Assembly (NCBI GenBank): GCA_024434115.1
Contig: QMIT01000004.1
Location: 155,073-219,072, forward strand
Reading direction: 5' to 3'
Length of the DNA: 64,000 nt
Source: Chloroflexota bacterium
Lineage (GTDB): Bacteria > Chloroflexota > Anaerolineae > Aggregatilineales > J027
Positions within the stretch are counted from its first letter, which is position 1. Each line of letters starts with the position of its first letter. Under the pieces are notes generated by a model. The model ran no database searches. It worked only from the letters and a program-made list of their open reading frames with translations, and had not been told where the DNA came from. The position numbers and the translations under genes are program-made. This document shows positions 42,008-50,379 of this stretch, piece by piece.

Positions 42008-43660
42008 TTATTGGGGTGAATCGGCGTCAGAAGTGGACATCGGCGCTTGAACATTATCCCCACACACGCTGACTTGGCTGTTGAGGGGACAGACTTCCCA
42101 CACTGTCACCCATACGCCGTCTTTGGGGCGCTGAATGGATCGCAACCGCTGCCATGTCAGATCACGCTCACTGGTTGGAATATCGCGGTAATCTTCCACA
42201 ATCAGATAGAGCGGCTGTTCTTGTTGAGCGCGTTCGGTCAATTTTTGCCATGCTTCGTTAATGGTTTTATTGGTATAGCCATCACTTAGACATGTCAAAT
42301 CCACTTTGGGATAGGCATATAAATCCATGCTCTCGCACAAAAACATCACGCCCATGACCTCGACCTGCTGACCAACGGGTTTGCCTTTGGATTCCAGATA
42401 ATCCAGCGCATCCAACAGACCATAGGCACTATAGCGCGTTTGATAATACTGCTTCTCGTCACGGTCAGGCAATTCGATTTTTGGTGCATTATAGGCGGCA
42501 TTATAGGCAAAGGGCAGCGCATAGACCACACCCCACACCAGCACGAATCCTGTAAGGGTGGCAGGCAGCAGGCGTGGGTACTTCAGTGAGACTTTGGGGA
42601 TACGAATCTCTTTGGTCGCTACAATCCCCGCCCCTAGCAGCATCGCCAGTGGGAAAATACCGGGTGTGAAATAGCGTGTTTGCACCCACCCCACCAGCAG
42701 GATGGTCGGTAAATAGGCCAAGATTAACCAGAGCAGGGCATAAGTGGCACGGCGCGGGGCTTGCCAAATTGCCAATCCAACACCCAACAGCATCAGCGCG
42801 ACCATCAATGGTGACAGCAGCATCGGGAAGGTGTCCCAGATGCCAACCAACTTATCCCAATTACCCTGCTTGATGAGGTTATCACCGGCTAGATAGCGGT
42901 CTACTAGTACATATTTTTCGCCTGTAACCACCGCCGTACCTACTGGGATCAGGACAGGTAGCCACACGCCGATACACACGACCCCTGCGACGACCAGATA
43001 GCGGAAATGGGCCATAAACTGTTTATGAAAAACGGCCAGCATCTGACGCAGATTGCCCAGTTTCATTTCTGGTAGGGGTGTGCGATTTGGATTGAATAAG
43101 AAAATCGCCATGACGGGCAGGATGGCAATAAACATCATGGTCAATTTTGCTAGGGCTGCCAAGCCGACCAACACTCCAACCACCACCGCCCGCCGATAAT
43201 TGGGTCGTTGAGCAAAAGTCAAACTGTAAAGCGCGGTCAGGGTCGCCATAACCCCCGCTGGCCCGTCCGCCAATGCCATACGCTCATAAAACAAGGCATA
43301 AGGGGCAACGGCATAAAACCCAATGGCTATAAACGCCGCCGGACGCCCAAAGAATTTTTCCGTCAGGCGATAGAGCGCGGCTAATCCGACCAGTGAGAAC
43401 AAGGCTACCCCCACCCGTGAAGCCCACAGCGCCTCGGATCGTTCGGTGTTAAATGGGGCAATCAAAATATACAGCAGGTATTTGCCGTGACTGTTCAAGC
43501 CCAACGTCCACAAATCTTCCACATTGGCGGCGCGGCGGAGATGGCGATCTTCATCAATAAATAGGGGAAGATGGGTAGGCCGATGGGCACGTAACCCAAA
43601 ATGCAGCAGGCACACCATCACAAAGAGAAACAATAGGGCAGCAGTTCGGCGCGACATCAT
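42008..43660 (-). CDS. GT-C family membrane glycosyltransferase, paralogue B
   Basis: 550 residues. RAHRPTHLPLFIDEDRHLRRAAN after the first helix matches paralogue A, with Asp-Glu in the catalytic loop; FYAVAPYALFYERMALADGPA repeats the family signature. About ten membrane segments and a soluble C-terminal part of about 120 residues. The frame is open for a further 38 codons upstream into the PHP gene, but ATG 43660/43657 start a membrane-protein N-terminus (MSRRTAALLFLFVMVC) and leave a 26-bp gap. Gene order PHP - GT-B - GT-A on the minus strand suggests one transcript. Confidence 0.82.
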   Translation of the reverse strand: MMSRRTAALLFLFVMVCLLHFGLRAHRPTHLPLFIDEDRHLRRAANVEDLWTLGLNSHGKYLLYILIAPFNTERSEALWASRVGVALFSLVGLAALYRLTEKFFGRPAAFIAIGFYAVAPYALFYERMALADGPAGVMATLTALYSLTFAQRPNYRRAVVVGVLVGLAALAKLTMMFIAILPVMAIFLFNPNRTPLPEMKLGNLRQMLAVFHKQFMAHFRYLVVAGVVCIGVWLPVLIPVGTAVVTGEKYVLVDRYLAGDNLIKQGNWDKLVGIWDTFPMLLSPLMVALMLLGVGLAIWQAPRRATYALLWLILAYLPTILLVGWVQTRYFTPGIFPLAMLLGAGIVATKEIRIPKVSLKYPRLLPATLTGFVLVWGVVYALPFAYNAAYNAPKIELPDRDEKQYYQTRYSAYGLLDALDYLESKGKPVGQQVEVMGVMFLCESMDLYAYPKVDLTCLSDGYTNKTINEAWQKLTERAQQEQPLYLIVEDYRDIPTSERDLTWQRLRSIQRPKDGVWVTVWEVCPLNSQVSVCGDNVQAPMSTSDADSPQ

Positions 43661-43686
43661 TCCATACCAATACAAACTACGTTGAC

Positions 43687-44397
43687 TTAGAGCTGATTGC
43701 CATGTGTGAGCGGCTTGGGGCGCTTCAAATATTTGCGCTGCCATTTGGCAAGTGTGCTGAAGCCATGCACCCATGCCGGACTCAACTGCACTTTTTGTTG
43801 GGCGGCTCGCAACGATTCGGCAAAGCTGCTGGCTCCTTCAAACGGCGGCATCAACAAATTCGCTTTTCCCAACTCATAGGGAATATGGGCATCCGAACCG
43901 ACTGTTCCCAAAACATGATGTTGGGCAGCGTAATCAGCCGATTTTTCGTTGTCTTCCATATGCAGACAGCGAGCGTTAAACACCTCAATGGCGTCCACCA
44001 GACCGATAATCTGATCCAGCCACTCTTTTTCCCATGCACCTTTGCGATGACGGTCAAAGGGATGCGACACACTGATAAACGCCCCTTGATCGCGCAGGCG
44101 TTGAATCGTCTCCTGCGGTGTTAATTTGGGCGGGATGGTCTCCTGAACGAAAAACGCCAAAATCTCGCCCTCGGTGGTCATAATTTCTTCACCGGGGATA
44201 ATCAAATCCGGCTCCAATTTGGCAAAGGCCAGCGCACCATCAGCGGTATCGTGATCGGTAATCACAATTTTATCAATACCCTCGGCCCGACACACCTTTA
44301 CCACCTGCTTAAAATGCGTTACGCAGTCACGGCTGTAATGGGTGTGGGAGTGGGTTTCGACTCGCCAAAGTTCAGCAGAAGGAGATGTTGTCCCCAT
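43687..44397 (-). CDS. PHP domain metal-dependent phosphoesterase
   Basis: 236 residues. PHP motifs: THSHTHYSRD (metal ligands), ITDHDTADG, GEEI (third motif), SVSHPFDRHRKG and VGSDAHIPYEL (final ligands). Such small PHP proteins hydrolyse phosphoester bonds, for example nucleoside 3',5'-bisphosphates or oligoribonucleotides, with two or three metals. No polymerase domain is attached. Lies first in a probable minus-strand run with two glycosyltransferases, but no direct link to sugar transfer is visible. Divergent (201 bp) from the GHMP kinase. Ribosome site not evident. Confidence 0.9.
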   Translation of the reverse strand: MGTTSPSAELWRVETHSHTHYSRDCVTHFKQVVKVCRAEGIDKIVITDHDTADGALAFAKLEPDLIIPGEEIMTTEGEILAFFVQETIPPKLTPQETIQRLRDQGAFISVSHPFDRHRKGAWEKEWLDQIIGLVDAIEVFNARCLHMEDNEKSADYAAQHHVLGTVGSDAHIPYELGKANLLMPPFEGASSFAESLRAAQQKVQLSPAWVHGFSTLAKWQRKYLKRPKPLTHGNQL

Positions 44398-44598
44398 GCA
44401 ATTGGTTTCCTATCACTGGGCAAATGGACGCGAGGGAATGTTAGCGGAAAGCCCGCCCAACGACAAGGGACATCAAGGAATATCAAAGAATATCCGTCTA
44501 AATGAACAGTCGGCGAATAACTTGCCAATTCCACCATCCGACAGGACAATAGAACATACAGAGAAAATTTGACCGTTCTTAGGGAGCAGCGCCCTGTT

Positions 44599-45507
44599 AT
44601 GTATAAAGTCACTGTGACCGTCCCCGCGACCACAACCACACTTGGCCCCGGCCTCGGCGTTTTGGGAATGGCCCTTGCGCTGCATACGACCATCGAAATG
44701 CAGGTGCGGGCCGATGATCGCCTGCATATCAGCGTCTTGGGTGAAAGCCGCGATATGTTCCCCACCACCCTCGATAATCCGGTGCTGCGGGCGGCCATGC
44801 ACGTCTTTCAACATTTCGAGGTCGCCCCTGCTGGCTTACAGATAGACATCCTCAGCCAGATTCCCTGGCACACGGGCTTGGGAGCGCATCCCGCTGCGGT
44901 CTTGGGGGGCATCCTTGCCGCCAATAATCTCGTCAATGGCAACCTGACCAACGACCAAATTCTGGACATGGCCTACAGCTTGGGGGCGGGGTATGAAAAT
45001 ACAACCAGTGCCATGCGCGGCGGGGTCAGCATTTCCAGCCGGATTGACGCCCATCATGTGGCCCATCGCAGTGTGGATACGGTGCCATTGCGGGTGGTGA
45101 TTGTCGCGCCGGAAGTGCCCAATTACCCGACTCGACTGGATAATCTGCCGCCCTATACCCTGATCCCCGATGAAATCTCGCATATTGGACAAACGGCCCT
45201 GCTGATTGAAGCCCTCCGCGCTGGGGATTATCGGCTGATGAAACAGGTGATGAAAAATCATGTTCACCAGACCTCCCGCACCAACCATATCCCCGGATAT
45301 GCCGAAGCCGCCGAAGCCGCTCATTCCGCCGGGGCTGTCGCGGTGATTCTGGCCGGAAGTGGGCCAGCCGTGCTCGCCGTTGCCGAATCGCACCATACCC
45401 AAATCGCGGAGGTGATGGTCACAGCGTTTCAAGAGGCGGGATTGGAAGCGCGGCAGTGGATTCTCGGCGTAGATCGGCAGGGCGTGACGATTAGCGTGGT
45501 GGAATGA
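44599..45507 (+). CDS. thrB: Homoserine kinase-like GHMP kinase with altered ATP motif
   Basis: 302 residues. VPATTTTLGPGLGVLGMAL matches the N-terminal homoserine kinase segment; LAGSGPAVLAV is motif 3; and the order of elements fits ThrB. Motif 2, normally GLGSSAAA, reads GLGAHPAAV: both Ser are replaced, and the following GYENTTSAMRGG corresponds to the HPDN-type region. So the phosphate-binding motif is diverged and activity on homoserine is uncertain. ATG 44599 is preferred because AGGGAG lies about 12 bases upstream; a TTG at 44569 is in frame. No other threonine gene is near. It may be a true but divergent ThrB or a relative using another substrate. Confidence 0.6.
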   Translation: MYKVTVTVPATTTTLGPGLGVLGMALALHTTIEMQVRADDRLHISVLGESRDMFPTTLDNPVLRAAMHVFQHFEVAPAGLQIDILSQIPWHTGLGAHPAAVLGGILAANNLVNGNLTNDQILDMAYSLGAGYENTTSAMRGGVSISSRIDAHHVAHRSVDTVPLRVVIVAPEVPNYPTRLDNLPPYTLIPDEISHIGQTALLIEALRAGDYRLMKQVMKNHVHQTSRTNHIPGYAEAAEAAHSAGAVAVILAGSGPAVLAVAESHHTQIAEVMVTAFQEAGLEARQWILGVDRQGVTISVVE

Positions 45508-45646
45508 GAAGCCATGTCTTGCTGCCGAGGAATAAATTCCCCGGCTACAATGGGCAAAGTCCAATAAATTGGACTGGGGAGCGGTAGATATGCGATTTTG
45601 TGCCTCCCCAATCCCCTTACGCCTCTTTCGCAACAGCAATAAATGT

Positions 45647-45717
45647 TTCGTAGGGGCGGGTCGCCGTGCCCGACCTTACTTTAAAATGCGGGATGGCACA
45701 GGGCCGTCCCCTACGAA
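45647..45717. repeat. Palindromic dispersed repeat (REP/MITE-like)
   Basis: Terminal inverted repeats TTCGTAGGGG (45647-45656) and CCCCTACGAA (45708-45717) flank a GC-rich centre that contains a smaller CGGG...CCCG dyad. Resembles the GTAGGGGCGGG-type palindromic repeats common in some Chloroflexota and cyanobacteria, known here from memory only. It overlaps the likely 5' end of the following gene. Confidence 0.6.
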
Positions 45718-46972
45718 TCATTTCCATTCCAATCCGCCAAATATCACCCTCTTATTCTTCCTATTTCTCCTCATCCTCACCGCCTGCCAGACGGAAAATC
45801 CGCCCCCAACCCTCAATGTACAGGCCGTCACCGCCAACCGCATCACACCGATGCCTGCCACGCCGACACCAACTGCCGACCCTCTCCCCACGCCGAATCT
45901 GCCAACCTGTGACCCGTCGCAAGTGGCGGAATTGTTGGCGGGGATGCCAGCCTATGAACCCAGCGAGGGGGCATTTATCAAACTAGCTGATAATCAATTG
46001 ATGTTGGATGACACCCCGTTTGTGATACATGGGGTCAGCTATTACCCTGCCGAATACCCCTTCTGGCGATTTTTGCAGGCCGACAGCGCCACAGTTGAAG
46101 CCGATTTGGATACGATTGCCGCCGCTGGCCTCAACACGATTCGTATCTTCATCTGGAACGAGCCGCTGTTTACGTGTCCGGGTAATGGAGCGGTGCCACT
46201 CGCGCCCCAATTTGAACGCCTAGACCGCATCATCCAAGCTGCTGCCAGTCGTGGATTACATTTGATTGTCACCCTGCATGAACAACCGGACATCACCGCC
46301 CCACCCCTTTATGACAATCCACCCCCCATTCCCGCGCAAACGGCCTATATTGTCCAGCGGTATCAGGATGAACCCGCGATTCTGGCATGGGACGTGCGTG
46401 ATGCCGGGGATGCCGATTATCAAGGCGGCACGCTTGGCGGCGTTCCGCGTGAGGCCCATTTTGAACGGGCGGCGGTCTTGGATTGGTTGTTCCGCGCTTC
46501 GTCCGCGATTCGGGCGATTGATGAACATCATCTGATTACGGCGGGGTGGTATACGGATAATGTGGCGACGGCGGCGGCGGTGGATTTTGTCAGTTTTCAA
46601 TTTTGGGGCGAACCGGGCACGCTAGAAGATCGCATTACCCAACTGCGCCAGCAAACCGATAAACCCCTGCTGCTGATCGGCATCGGCTATGAATCGCAGA
46701 CACGCAACGAAAGCCAACAATCCTCGGCTCTGCGTGAAGGCTTACAATCGGCGGAACGGGGGGTTGAATTTGCGGGGTTGATTGGGTGGGTGGTGTGGAC
46801 GGCGTTTGATTTTGTGCCGGGGAGCGCCTGTGATGTCGCGGCGTGTGTGGAAAATGAGGAGGGGCAGCCGGATGCGCGGCATTTTTATGGCATTTGGCGG
46901 CAAGACCGTTCGCGCAAGCCCGCTGCCAATGTGATTGAGGTGATGAGCCAGATGTCTCTTCAAACAGAATAA
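45686..46972 (+). CDS. Lipoprotein TIM-barrel glycoside hydrolase-like protein
   Basis: About 428 residues from ATG 45686; the frame is open from 45569 and the true start is unclear because the candidate ATG lies inside the palindromic repeat. The signal segment ITLLFFLFLLILTAC has lipobox LTAC, then a Thr/Pro linker, then a (beta/alpha)8-like domain: HGVSYYPAEYPFWRFL, EADLDTIAAAGLNTIRIFIWNEPL, DRIIQAAASRGLHLIVTLHEQ, VQRYQDEPAILAWDVRDAGD, and the end GLIGWVVWTAFDF. Order and motifs resemble GH5/GH-A type glycosidases, with Glu candidates in WNEP and Asp in WDVRDAGD. No strict catalytic pair is claimed. The N-terminal Met may be supplied by the repeat insertion. Confidence 0.7.
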   Translation: MRDGTGPSPTNHFHSNPPNITLLFFLFLLILTACQTENPPPTLNVQAVTANRITPMPATPTPTADPLPTPNLPTCDPSQVAELLAGMPAYEPSEGAFIKLADNQLMLDDTPFVIHGVSYYPAEYPFWRFLQADSATVEADLDTIAAAGLNTIRIFIWNEPLFTCPGNGAVPLAPQFERLDRIIQAAASRGLHLIVTLHEQPDITAPPLYDNPPPIPAQTAYIVQRYQDEPAILAWDVRDAGDADYQGGTLGGVPREAHFERAAVLDWLFRASSAIRAIDEHHLITAGWYTDNVATAAAVDFVSFQFWGEPGTLEDRITQLRQQTDKPLLLIGIGYESQTRNESQQSSALREGLQSAERGVEFAGLIGWVVWTAFDFVPGSACDVAACVENEEGQPDARHFYGIWRQDRSRKPAANVIEVMSQMSLQTE

Positions 46973-46977
46973 TGCAA

Positions 46978-47008
46978 CTGACAAAATCATAGATATAATT
47001 AATATAAT
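46978..47008 (+). promoter_or_regulatory. Possible promoter of the DUF4062-FGE / GTPase unit
   Basis: CTGACA and TATAAT separated by 19 bp in an AT-rich stretch; a second TATAAT is at 46994-46999. The expected transcript would start about 47015, about 22 bases before the ATG at 47037, which has GGAGG upstream. Confidence 0.4.
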
Positions 47009-47036
47009 TATCTTCATCTTGGAGGTTTTACTAATC

Positions 47037-48383
47037 ATGCAAATAGAACATAACTCGATTACCATACGTGTTTTTGTTTCATCCCCAGGTGATGTAGACA
47101 CAGAAAGAAAAATCGCACTTAAGGTACTGGATCAGGTTGGTAAGGACCTACTAAGTAAAAAAATATCTCTGGAGGCAATAGCTTGGGACCAACCCGAAAT
47201 GAGTACGCCTCTTCTAGCAGCTATAACCCCTCAAGAGGCGATTGATAGTGGTTTAGTTCGCCCTTCTGATTGCGATATAGTGGTTGTCATTTTCTGGTCC
47301 AGAATGGGAACACCTTTACCTTTCCCGCAATACAAAAAGGCTAATGGAGAAAGGTATCTGTCTGGGACTGAATGGGAATTTGAAGAAGCAGTTACCGCTT
47401 CACGTGAGCGGGGACGACCAAAGGTTCTCCTTTATCGCCGGACTGAAGAACTTTTGTTGGGAGTAAAAGATATCGAGATCATGCAGAAATATGAGCAATG
47501 GCAACGGGTAGAGAATTTCTTTTCTCGTTTTCAAGATACTGAGACCGGTACTATTCTTCAAGGGTATAATCAATATGATACACCTGAAAGTTTTGGCCGT
47601 GATTTTGAAATACATCTTAGGAAGTTAATAGATCAGATCATAGAAGAAACTCTTCGTCAAACAAAGCCAAAAGTGACTATTGATTTACCTCTACTAGAAT
47701 TTTGCCTTGTACCTTCCGGTGAAGTCGAGATACAAGACAGAGTAATCACAGTGCCTTCTTTTAAAATGAGCAAATTCCCAATTACATATTCTCAATATGA
47801 GGCTTTTGTGAATAGTGATGGATATAAAAACAATTCCTATTGGTCTGGGTTAGGCTGGGATTGGAAAACACAGGGAAGTAGATTGTACCCTGAACGGTAT
47901 TGGTATGATACGAAATGGCACAAAAGCGATCATCCTGTCGTTGGGGTGACATGGTATGAGGCTTTGGCATTTTGCAATTGGCTAGGTACGCAACTCAAAT
48001 CCGAAGTTACTCTGCCGACTGAGTGGCAATGGCAACTCGCTGCTCAAGGTCCCGACAAATGTATCTACCCTTGGGGGAACACTTTTGATTCCCAGAAGTG
48101 TAATACCGCTGATTCGACTATCGGAGGAACTACTTCCGTCTACAAGTATCAGGAAAGCGCTAGTTATTATAACATTTACGATATGGTCGGTAACGCAGCT
48201 GAATGGTGTATAAATGAATACGATCCTTTTGTATCAATAGAATTAGAAAAAAACTCACCCAAAGTCATACGAGGAGGTTCATGGCGTCATCCTTCTATAT
48301 TCGCGTCTAATATCACTCGCCAAAGCCAACTCCCTTATGATAGATCATATTATTGTGGATTTAGAGTAATCATGAAATATTAA
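47037..48383 (+). CDS. DUF4062 - FGE-sulfatase-like (formylglycine-generating enzyme fold) fusion protein
   Basis: 448 residues, no membrane segment. N-terminal DUF4062 domain (about 9-190): TIRVFVSSPGDVDTERKIA, typical of the TIR-like domain found in conflict or signalling proteins, with ECDIVVVIFWSRMG-type strand. C-terminal FGE-sulfatase domain (about 205-448): MSKFPITYSQYEAFV, HPVVGVTWYEALAFCNWLG, LPTEWQWQLAAQG, MVGNAAEWCINEY, VIRGGSWRH and the closing CGFRVIMKY. The catalytic Cys pair of true FGE is absent at RGGSW (RGGSWRHPSIFAS), so it is probably a non-catalytic binding variant with the C-type-lectin-like fold. AT-rich composition. The frame has an earlier TTG at 47019. It precedes the GAF-GTPase gene by 42 bp on the same strand; both are likely one unit. 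Confidence 0.8.
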   Translation: MQIEHNSITIRVFVSSPGDVDTERKIALKVLDQVGKDLLSKKISLEAIAWDQPEMSTPLLAAITPQEAIDSGLVRPSDCDIVVVIFWSRMGTPLPFPQYKKANGERYLSGTEWEFEEAVTASRERGRPKVLLYRRTEELLLGVKDIEIMQKYEQWQRVENFFSRFQDTETGTILQGYNQYDTPESFGRDFEIHLRKLIDQIIEETLRQTKPKVTIDLPLLEFCLVPSGEVEIQDRVITVPSFKMSKFPITYSQYEAFVNSDGYKNNSYWSGLGWDWKTQGSRLYPERYWYDTKWHKSDHPVVGVTWYEALAFCNWLGTQLKSEVTLPTEWQWQLAAQGPDKCIYPWGNTFDSQKCNTADSTIGGTTSVYKYQESASYYNIYDMVGNAAEWCINEYDPFVSIELEKNSPKVIRGGSWRHPSIFASNITRQSQLPYDRSYYCGFRVIMKY

Positions 48384-48425
48384 TTTGGATGTCTTAGAGA
48401 AAATTAGTTCTAACTAGGAAATAAA

Positions 48426-50315
48426 ATGAAAAAATATAGTGGTGAAGACTTAAGGATGGCATATACGAACGCTCAGATGACTTTGACTCTGATGAGAAGT
48501 CAACTGAGAACAGGTCGTATTAGAGGAAAGGATTTTGATGAGAAGCTGGAATTTTTAGAGCAATTAATAAAAGAGACCCAAGAAAATTTTTTAGACTCAT
48601 TTATTCAACAACAGCAATTACAGGGAATTTCTTCAAATTTACAGGAAATAAATGAATTACTAGCCACTTCTTTTGAACTAGAAGATATCTTAAGAAATAT
48701 ATTAGATATTATTATAAAACAAACTGAAGCTGACCGAGGATTCATCCTTTTGATTAGTGAAGATAATAGGTTTTATGTCCCAGTGGCGCACAATTTTGAT
48801 CGAATAAAATTATCAGAAAATGAACTGAGTTTTAGTAAAACTATAGCCACGCAAGTCTATAAAACCAAAGAGCCAATTATTGTAACAGATGCTCAAAGGG
48901 ATTTTGAGTATAAAGATAACACAAGTACACTGGTTTTTGGGTTGAGAAGCATTTTAGCTATTCCTCTAATCATTGCTGAAAAAGTGATTGGTGCAATTTA
49001 TTTAGATAATCGTGTCCGCGCAGGTTTGTTTTCGGAAACTGACTTAGAAATAATAAAACCTTCTATTCAGAAAGCTGCTGCTGCGATTGAGGCAGGCCTA
49101 AAACATTACCAAGTTAAACAGCAATTGCTTCACCTAGAGGCCAAAATAGATTTGATATATAAGCAGTATGGCACATTTTCATCGGCTTTTTTGCTTGACA
49201 GTCAAAAAATCTCTTGGGATCTTTTAGTTAGCCTCAAAAGTCTTTATGTCTCTGAAGAATCCGCAGTAGGTAAAATCATATCAGTGATTACACAGTTGCC
49301 TTCTTATTCGCAGCAATTGATTCAGTTGACAAATATGTTTCAAGAACTTCCCGATCTACAAAGTAGCCCCCGTGGGCCAGAGTTGGAAGATATCTTTGAG
49401 AAGCCAACGCCCCAAAAACCTAATGCAATCGAAGGCGACCATTCGCTGGTATCTCATTCGGAAATCCAGCGACCTCCGGTTGCTTCATCCGAACAACATC
49501 AGAGCAAGGTTTCCCCCTTTTCTTCAACCTCATCCATGCACCCTCAACCGGAGACTGAAGGTCCTCAAGCCTCTAGGCCACGTCCGACTTTTGCAAGACG
49601 CCCACAATCTCAGGTTGCCCCTATTCCTCCTTCTTCGACCTCTCCATTTGCACGGCATCATGCTAAATCACCTCAAGAGAAGGAAAATGAAGAAACATTT
49701 GCTAGGGCACAAGAATATCCTCGAGTAGAAGGTCTTAAACGTTTTATTCCTCTTTCTTCAGAAAGTCGCGTCGCAAGACCTAGCCAAGACATTAGAATCT
49801 TTATAACTGGCGCTACTAAAGCAGGCAAAACACAATTCATTAAGGCAGTAAGCGAGATTGAAGTGGATACCCCCTTTGCCAAGTCTTTAGGTGAATCTCT
49901 TGAGAACTCTGAATCTAATCAAAAAATGGATTTTGGGCGAATTTCAATTGATGAGGAAACAGTCCTTTATCTGTTCGGTACATCTGGGTCATGGCGTTTT
50001 GACTTTTTGTGGGAAATAATGGCCCAAGATATGGCTGGGTTTGTCGTCATCGTTGATAGCACAAGACCCGAGACATTTGCAGATACCAGAGAGATCTTAG
50101 GGAGATTTCGTGCTTATGCTCCTGTCCCCTACGTTGTAGCCGCTAATAAGCAGGATCTGTCACAAGCATGGCGACCAGATGACATACGAATTGCCTTAAG
50201 AACGGAGGATCATACAAAGGTCCTTCCTTGTTCAGTTTTAGATTCCAAAAGTGTCGAGAATATTCTGATAGAACTGCTTTACTCAATTCTTGAGGAAATA
50301 GATGGGCCTCGTTAA
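48426..50315 (+). CDS. GAF domain - proline-rich linker - COG2229-like GTPase fusion
   Basis: 629 residues. N-terminal helices (about 1-60, Gln-rich), a GAF domain (about 75-230: EDILRNILDIIIKQTEADRGFILLI, VFGLRSILAIPLIIAEKVIGAIYLDN), a helical part, a Pro/Ser/Gln-rich low-complexity linker (about 305-455), and a Ras-like GTPase: P-loop GATKAGKT (462-469), LYLFGTSGSWRFDF in the position of DxxG, VVIVDSTRPETF and the NKQD motif (574-577), then PCSVLDSK. The LFGTxG type of G3 is characteristic of the COG2229 family (for example the GTPase of Streptomyces conservons). P-loop and NKxD are intact, so it should bind GTP. AT-rich, AGGAAATAAA before the ATG. GAF may gate the GTPase. Confidence 0.82.
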   Translation: MKKYSGEDLRMAYTNAQMTLTLMRSQLRTGRIRGKDFDEKLEFLEQLIKETQENFLDSFIQQQQLQGISSNLQEINELLATSFELEDILRNILDIIIKQTEADRGFILLISEDNRFYVPVAHNFDRIKLSENELSFSKTIATQVYKTKEPIIVTDAQRDFEYKDNTSTLVFGLRSILAIPLIIAEKVIGAIYLDNRVRAGLFSETDLEIIKPSIQKAAAAIEAGLKHYQVKQQLLHLEAKIDLIYKQYGTFSSAFLLDSQKISWDLLVSLKSLYVSEESAVGKIISVITQLPSYSQQLIQLTNMFQELPDLQSSPRGPELEDIFEKPTPQKPNAIEGDHSLVSHSEIQRPPVASSEQHQSKVSPFSSTSSMHPQPETEGPQASRPRPTFARRPQSQVAPIPPSSTSPFARHHAKSPQEKENEETFARAQEYPRVEGLKRFIPLSSESRVARPSQDIRIFITGATKAGKTQFIKAVSEIEVDTPFAKSLGESLENSESNQKMDFGRISIDEETVLYLFGTSGSWRFDFLWEIMAQDMAGFVVIVDSTRPETFADTREILGRFRAYAPVPYVVAANKQDLSQAWRPDDIRIALRTEDHTKVLPCSVLDSKSVENILIELLYSILEEIDGPR

Positions 50316-50340
50316 AGCGAGTAACTTGCTGTGACGAGGC
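50306..50340. terminator. Strong hairpin across the stop codon of the GTPase gene
   Basis: Two stacked stems: GCCTCGT / ACGAGGC with inner AGCGAGT / ACTTGCT, separated by a short internal loop. It starts in the last codons of the gene. No U tract, so it may be a transcript-end or stability element. Confidence 0.5.
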
Positions 50341-50379
50341 TTCATAAGATATGGCGGAAATGCTACTCATGCATCATAC

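Noticed and set aside
45569..45685. N-terminal extension of the lipoprotein glycosidase beginning at 45569
   Set aside because: The extra residues encode the palindromic repeat and place the hydrophobic signal segment about 60 residues from the N-terminus; ATG 45686 gives a normal lipoprotein signal.
47649..48383. FGE/C-type-lectin-like domain as a target of a diversity-generating retroelement
   Set aside because: The C-terminal region is not enriched in AAY codons, and no reverse transcriptase, template repeat or accessory gene is in the window.
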